64,000 bases of DNA from Solanum dulcamara. Lineage: Eukaryota > Streptophyta > Magnoliopsida > Solanales > Solanaceae. Position 1 is the first letter of the stretch; the number at the start of each line of letters is the position of its first letter. The notes beneath the pieces are model-generated. The model was not told the origin of the DNA. It saw nothing but the letters and a program-made list of their open reading frames with translations, and made no database searches. The position numbers and the translations under genes are program-made. Location: NCBI RefSeq assembly GCF_947179165.1, contig NC_077238.1, positions 77,777,757 through 77,841,756 of the forward strand, written 5' to 3'. Positions 61,692-64,000 of the stretch are shown here, piece by piece.

Positions 61692-62369
61692 ATGGATCAA
61701 CCCATTTCTACTGAGTTACCACCGACGAACTTTCCGGGAGATTTCCCGGTGTATCGCCGGAATTCAAGCTTCAGTCGTCTATTCCCATGTTTGACTGAAA
61801 CATGGGGCGATTTACCACTTAAAGTTGACGATTCCGAAGATATGGTAATTTACGGTCTATTAAAGGACGCTCTTAGCGTCGGATGGTCGCCGTTTAATTT
61901 CACCGCCGGCGAAGTAAAATCGGAGCCGAGAGAGGAAATTGAGTCGCCGACCGAATTTGTAGCTTCTCCGGCGGCTCCGCCAACGAAGGGAAGGCATTAT
62001 AGAGGCGTTAGACAGCGGCCTTGGGGGAAATTCGCGGCGGAGATTAGAGATCCGGCGAAGAAAGGAGCTAGAGTTTGGCTTGGAACATACGAAACAGCTG
62101 AAGAAGCTGCAATTGCTTATGATAAAGCGGCTTATAGAATGAGAGGTTCAAAGGCACATTTGAATTTCCCGCACCGGATTGGTTTGAACGAACCGGAACC
62201 GGTTCGAGTTACGGTGAAAAGACGAGCATCGCCTGAACCGGCTATCTCGTCGGAAAACGGTTCACTGAAACGGAGAAGAAAAGCCATTGTTGCAGCTGAG
62301 AAATGTGATGTAAAAGTTGGATGCCAAATTGAACAATTGACAGGTGGCAATCAACTATTGGTCAGTTAA
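61692..62369 (+). CDS. Pti4: Pti4, ERF group IXa transcription factor
   Basis: This encodes a 225-residue intronless nuclear GCC-box-binding activator. In tomato, Pti4 is bound and phosphorylated by the Pto kinase and raises defence-gene expression. The N-terminal half has [33 protein letters not shown] and [20 protein letters not shown], which are hallmarks of Pti4. The AP2/ERF domain lies at about residues 102-160 ([38 protein letters not shown]), followed by KRRASPEP and a KRRRK nuclear signal near 193. The ATG has a strong context (AAAATGG). From memory tomato Pti4 is about 9 residues longer; the part before the final QLLVS is shorter here. The gene is divergent to gene 2, with 28.7 kb of mostly transposon sequence between them. 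Confidence 0.97.
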   Translation: MDQPISTELPPTNFPGDFPVYRRNSSFSRLFPCLTETWGDLPLKVDDSEDMVIYGLLKDALSVGWSPFNFTAGEVKSEPREEIESPTEFVASPAAPPTKGRHYRGVRQRPWGKFAAEIRDPAKKGARVWLGTYETAEEAAIAYDKAAYRMRGSKAHLNFPHRIGLNEPEPVRVTVKRRASPEPAISSENGSLKRRRKAIVAAEKCDVKVGCQIEQLTGGNQLLVS

Positions 62370-64000
62370 ATAACCTTTGGGCATGATTTTCCGATGTTAC
62401 CATTTTGTGCACCAAAACTCGAAGAAATGATTTTGTTTCTCCAACATTGTACAGTTATCACTATATTAGCAATGAAATTTTATTCACTATATTAGTAGTA
62501 TTCTAAATTATTTTTGTGATATTAATTAACTGAACTTTAGTAATTATAACACATAAATAATTAAGTTTTACCTACTATTAACAGCATAGTTTTTAAAGTT
62601 ACAAAAGATCAACTTTTGAGGTCACATTAAGGTAACAAGCAAATTAAGGAAAAGTTTAGTTTTTTTAATGTAACAAATACTCTAATTTTGCGACTCATTG
62701 ATATTATGATAAGATTTAAATATTTTAATGTGATAAAAAGATAATTTTAATTCTTTATTTCAACAAGCAAAGTTTGATGATTATAATGGTATGATAAATT
62801 GAATCTTTGAAAGGACATATAACTTAGGCTTGTTTGCTCAAAAAAATAGTGTTTACAAGTTATTTTTTGGTCCTATACTTAAAAATATTTACTATACTTG
62901 AAATTTTATGTGATAACTTAAAATTTCAAGATGATAATAAATTTTTTATAATAAAAATTGCAAAGTGACTAGCAAACGTTATTTTGTCGAGTGAAAGGGG
63001 CAAACTATTTATAATGTTGCTCTTGGCTCTTCTAAGTGGGACAAAGAGACCACTTTAGAAGTGTATCTTGCGTGTAAAAGTGTCATCGAAGCAACATTGG
63101 GCAAAAAGGAAAACATATTTTTAAATTCATACTTTTTTTCGTCCAAATCAAAATGTGTTTTTGGCTTTCTACTTGTTAGTTGTTATATCATCTACAATTA
63201 CTTGAATTTTGAGATGTTCTTCGAATCAAATATATATATTTTCTCCCAATGAATATGAGCGTAATTTTTTCTTTATCGAGCTAGGTGAAACTCTCTGCCA
63301 AAGTGCATTGTGTTTGTTAACATGGATATGGAATTATGCAATTCTATAGTACTCTTAAATGTTCCCTCTTACCCTTCAACTTTGCATTTTGTGCATTCTC
63401 TTACCAAGAAAAACAATTAATTAAATATTTATAGGATGAAATTACCTTTATTACTAATTATTTTTGAAAAATCAAAGGGGGTTTAGAATTTCTAAAACGT
63501 GAATGCAAACGTAATATAAAAAAAAGGTAAAAAAATGAAGTACTACATCTTTATTATAATCTTCTGCGTAAATAAGTCAATATTCAATCAAGTGCATCAT
63601 TCCATATATGATTAAACCTCATTCATATTCATTTACCTATTTTATGTCCACTCCAAATAAAAGAGAAAGGAAGAAGTAATTTCCTAAGCACTTTGTTGGT
63701 GCATGAATTCAAGAACCATTTAAGAGAAGTAAAAGTCAATGGTAGATGGACCAAGTGGATAGGCCATTTATGTATGGTACGTGTGTAGTCTAATCATAAG
63801 TAGATTTAAAAGACCACTATTTGTCAATTGTTGTCCTAGACCCTACTTCTTTCATGTTTATCCTTAGAGGAGGACCTTTACTTTCAAGAAGGGCAAAGTC
63901 AATGGGTTGATTACGGGGTTGACCGAATTAAGTAGTTTTGATTCAAATTATATTTAATATATACAAATTATTAAATCAAATTATTAATTTAAAATTTAAT
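62370..64000. other. Downstream intergenic stretch
   Basis: 3' UTR of Pti4 is presumably in the first few hundred bases. The 63-codon frame at 63061-63252 has no support. Nothing else recognised. Confidence 0.6.

Overview
The window is nuclear DNA from a nightshade (Solanaceae), most likely a Solanum or a close relative. It is very AT-rich, its genes lack introns, and most of its length is transposon-derived. The evidence for the family is a close likeness to tomato Pti4 in the last gene, tRNA-derived repeats of the kind common in Solanaceae, and Ty3/Gypsy elements of the Tekay (Del) type with chromodomain-like ends. From memory, tomato chromosome 5 carries a comparable trio of ERF genes next to Pti4; this was not checked.

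Three intronless AP2/ERF transcription-factor genes form a loose cluster. Gene 1 (4838-5449, minus) and gene 2 (32081-32935, minus) are group IXb type. Gene 3 (61692-62369, plus) is the Pti4 orthologue, group IXa. Each has a TATA box about 115-130 bp before its ATG. These families bind GCC-box DNA in ethylene, jasmonate and pathogen responses. Two small exons at the left edge (77-118 and 205-266, plus) may be the 3' end of a further, unidentified gene.

Layout: 1-4.8 kb is intergenic with SINE and MITE remnants; ERF gene 1 follows at 4.8-5.6 kb; 6.2-10.9 kb holds TIR elements and SINEs; 11.3-13.6 kb is a solo LTR; 18.3-29.3 kb is a probable Helitron split by a complete Ty3/Gypsy element (20379-29299, minus) with 2163-bp LTRs, a ruined gag and a broken pol; ERF gene 2 is at 32-33 kb; a roughly 1-kb foldback repeat lies at 34.5-35.5 kb; a second solo LTR of the same family is at 37657-39813; 40-45.6 kb has SINE, LTR-like and MITE pieces; an older repeat-rich unit with a possible captured exon runs from about 45.8 to 59.4 kb and is split by a very young Ty3/Gypsy element (47483-58467, plus); 59.6-60.6 kb has a Stowaway-like MITE and a LINE/SINE end; Pti4 follows at 61.7 kb.

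The strongest observations concern the retrotransposons. The 47-58 kb element has 2895-bp LTRs in which I found one difference by eye, and a single nonsense codon in an otherwise open gag-pol. Both complete elements keep an 8-bp-stem hairpin just before the 3' LTR with two compensatory base-pair changes, and an identical 16-nt word just after the primer-binding site. A GCC-box core, the site ERF proteins bind, lies in both LTRs of the young element upstream of Pti4. All comparisons were made by eye, so counts are lower bounds.
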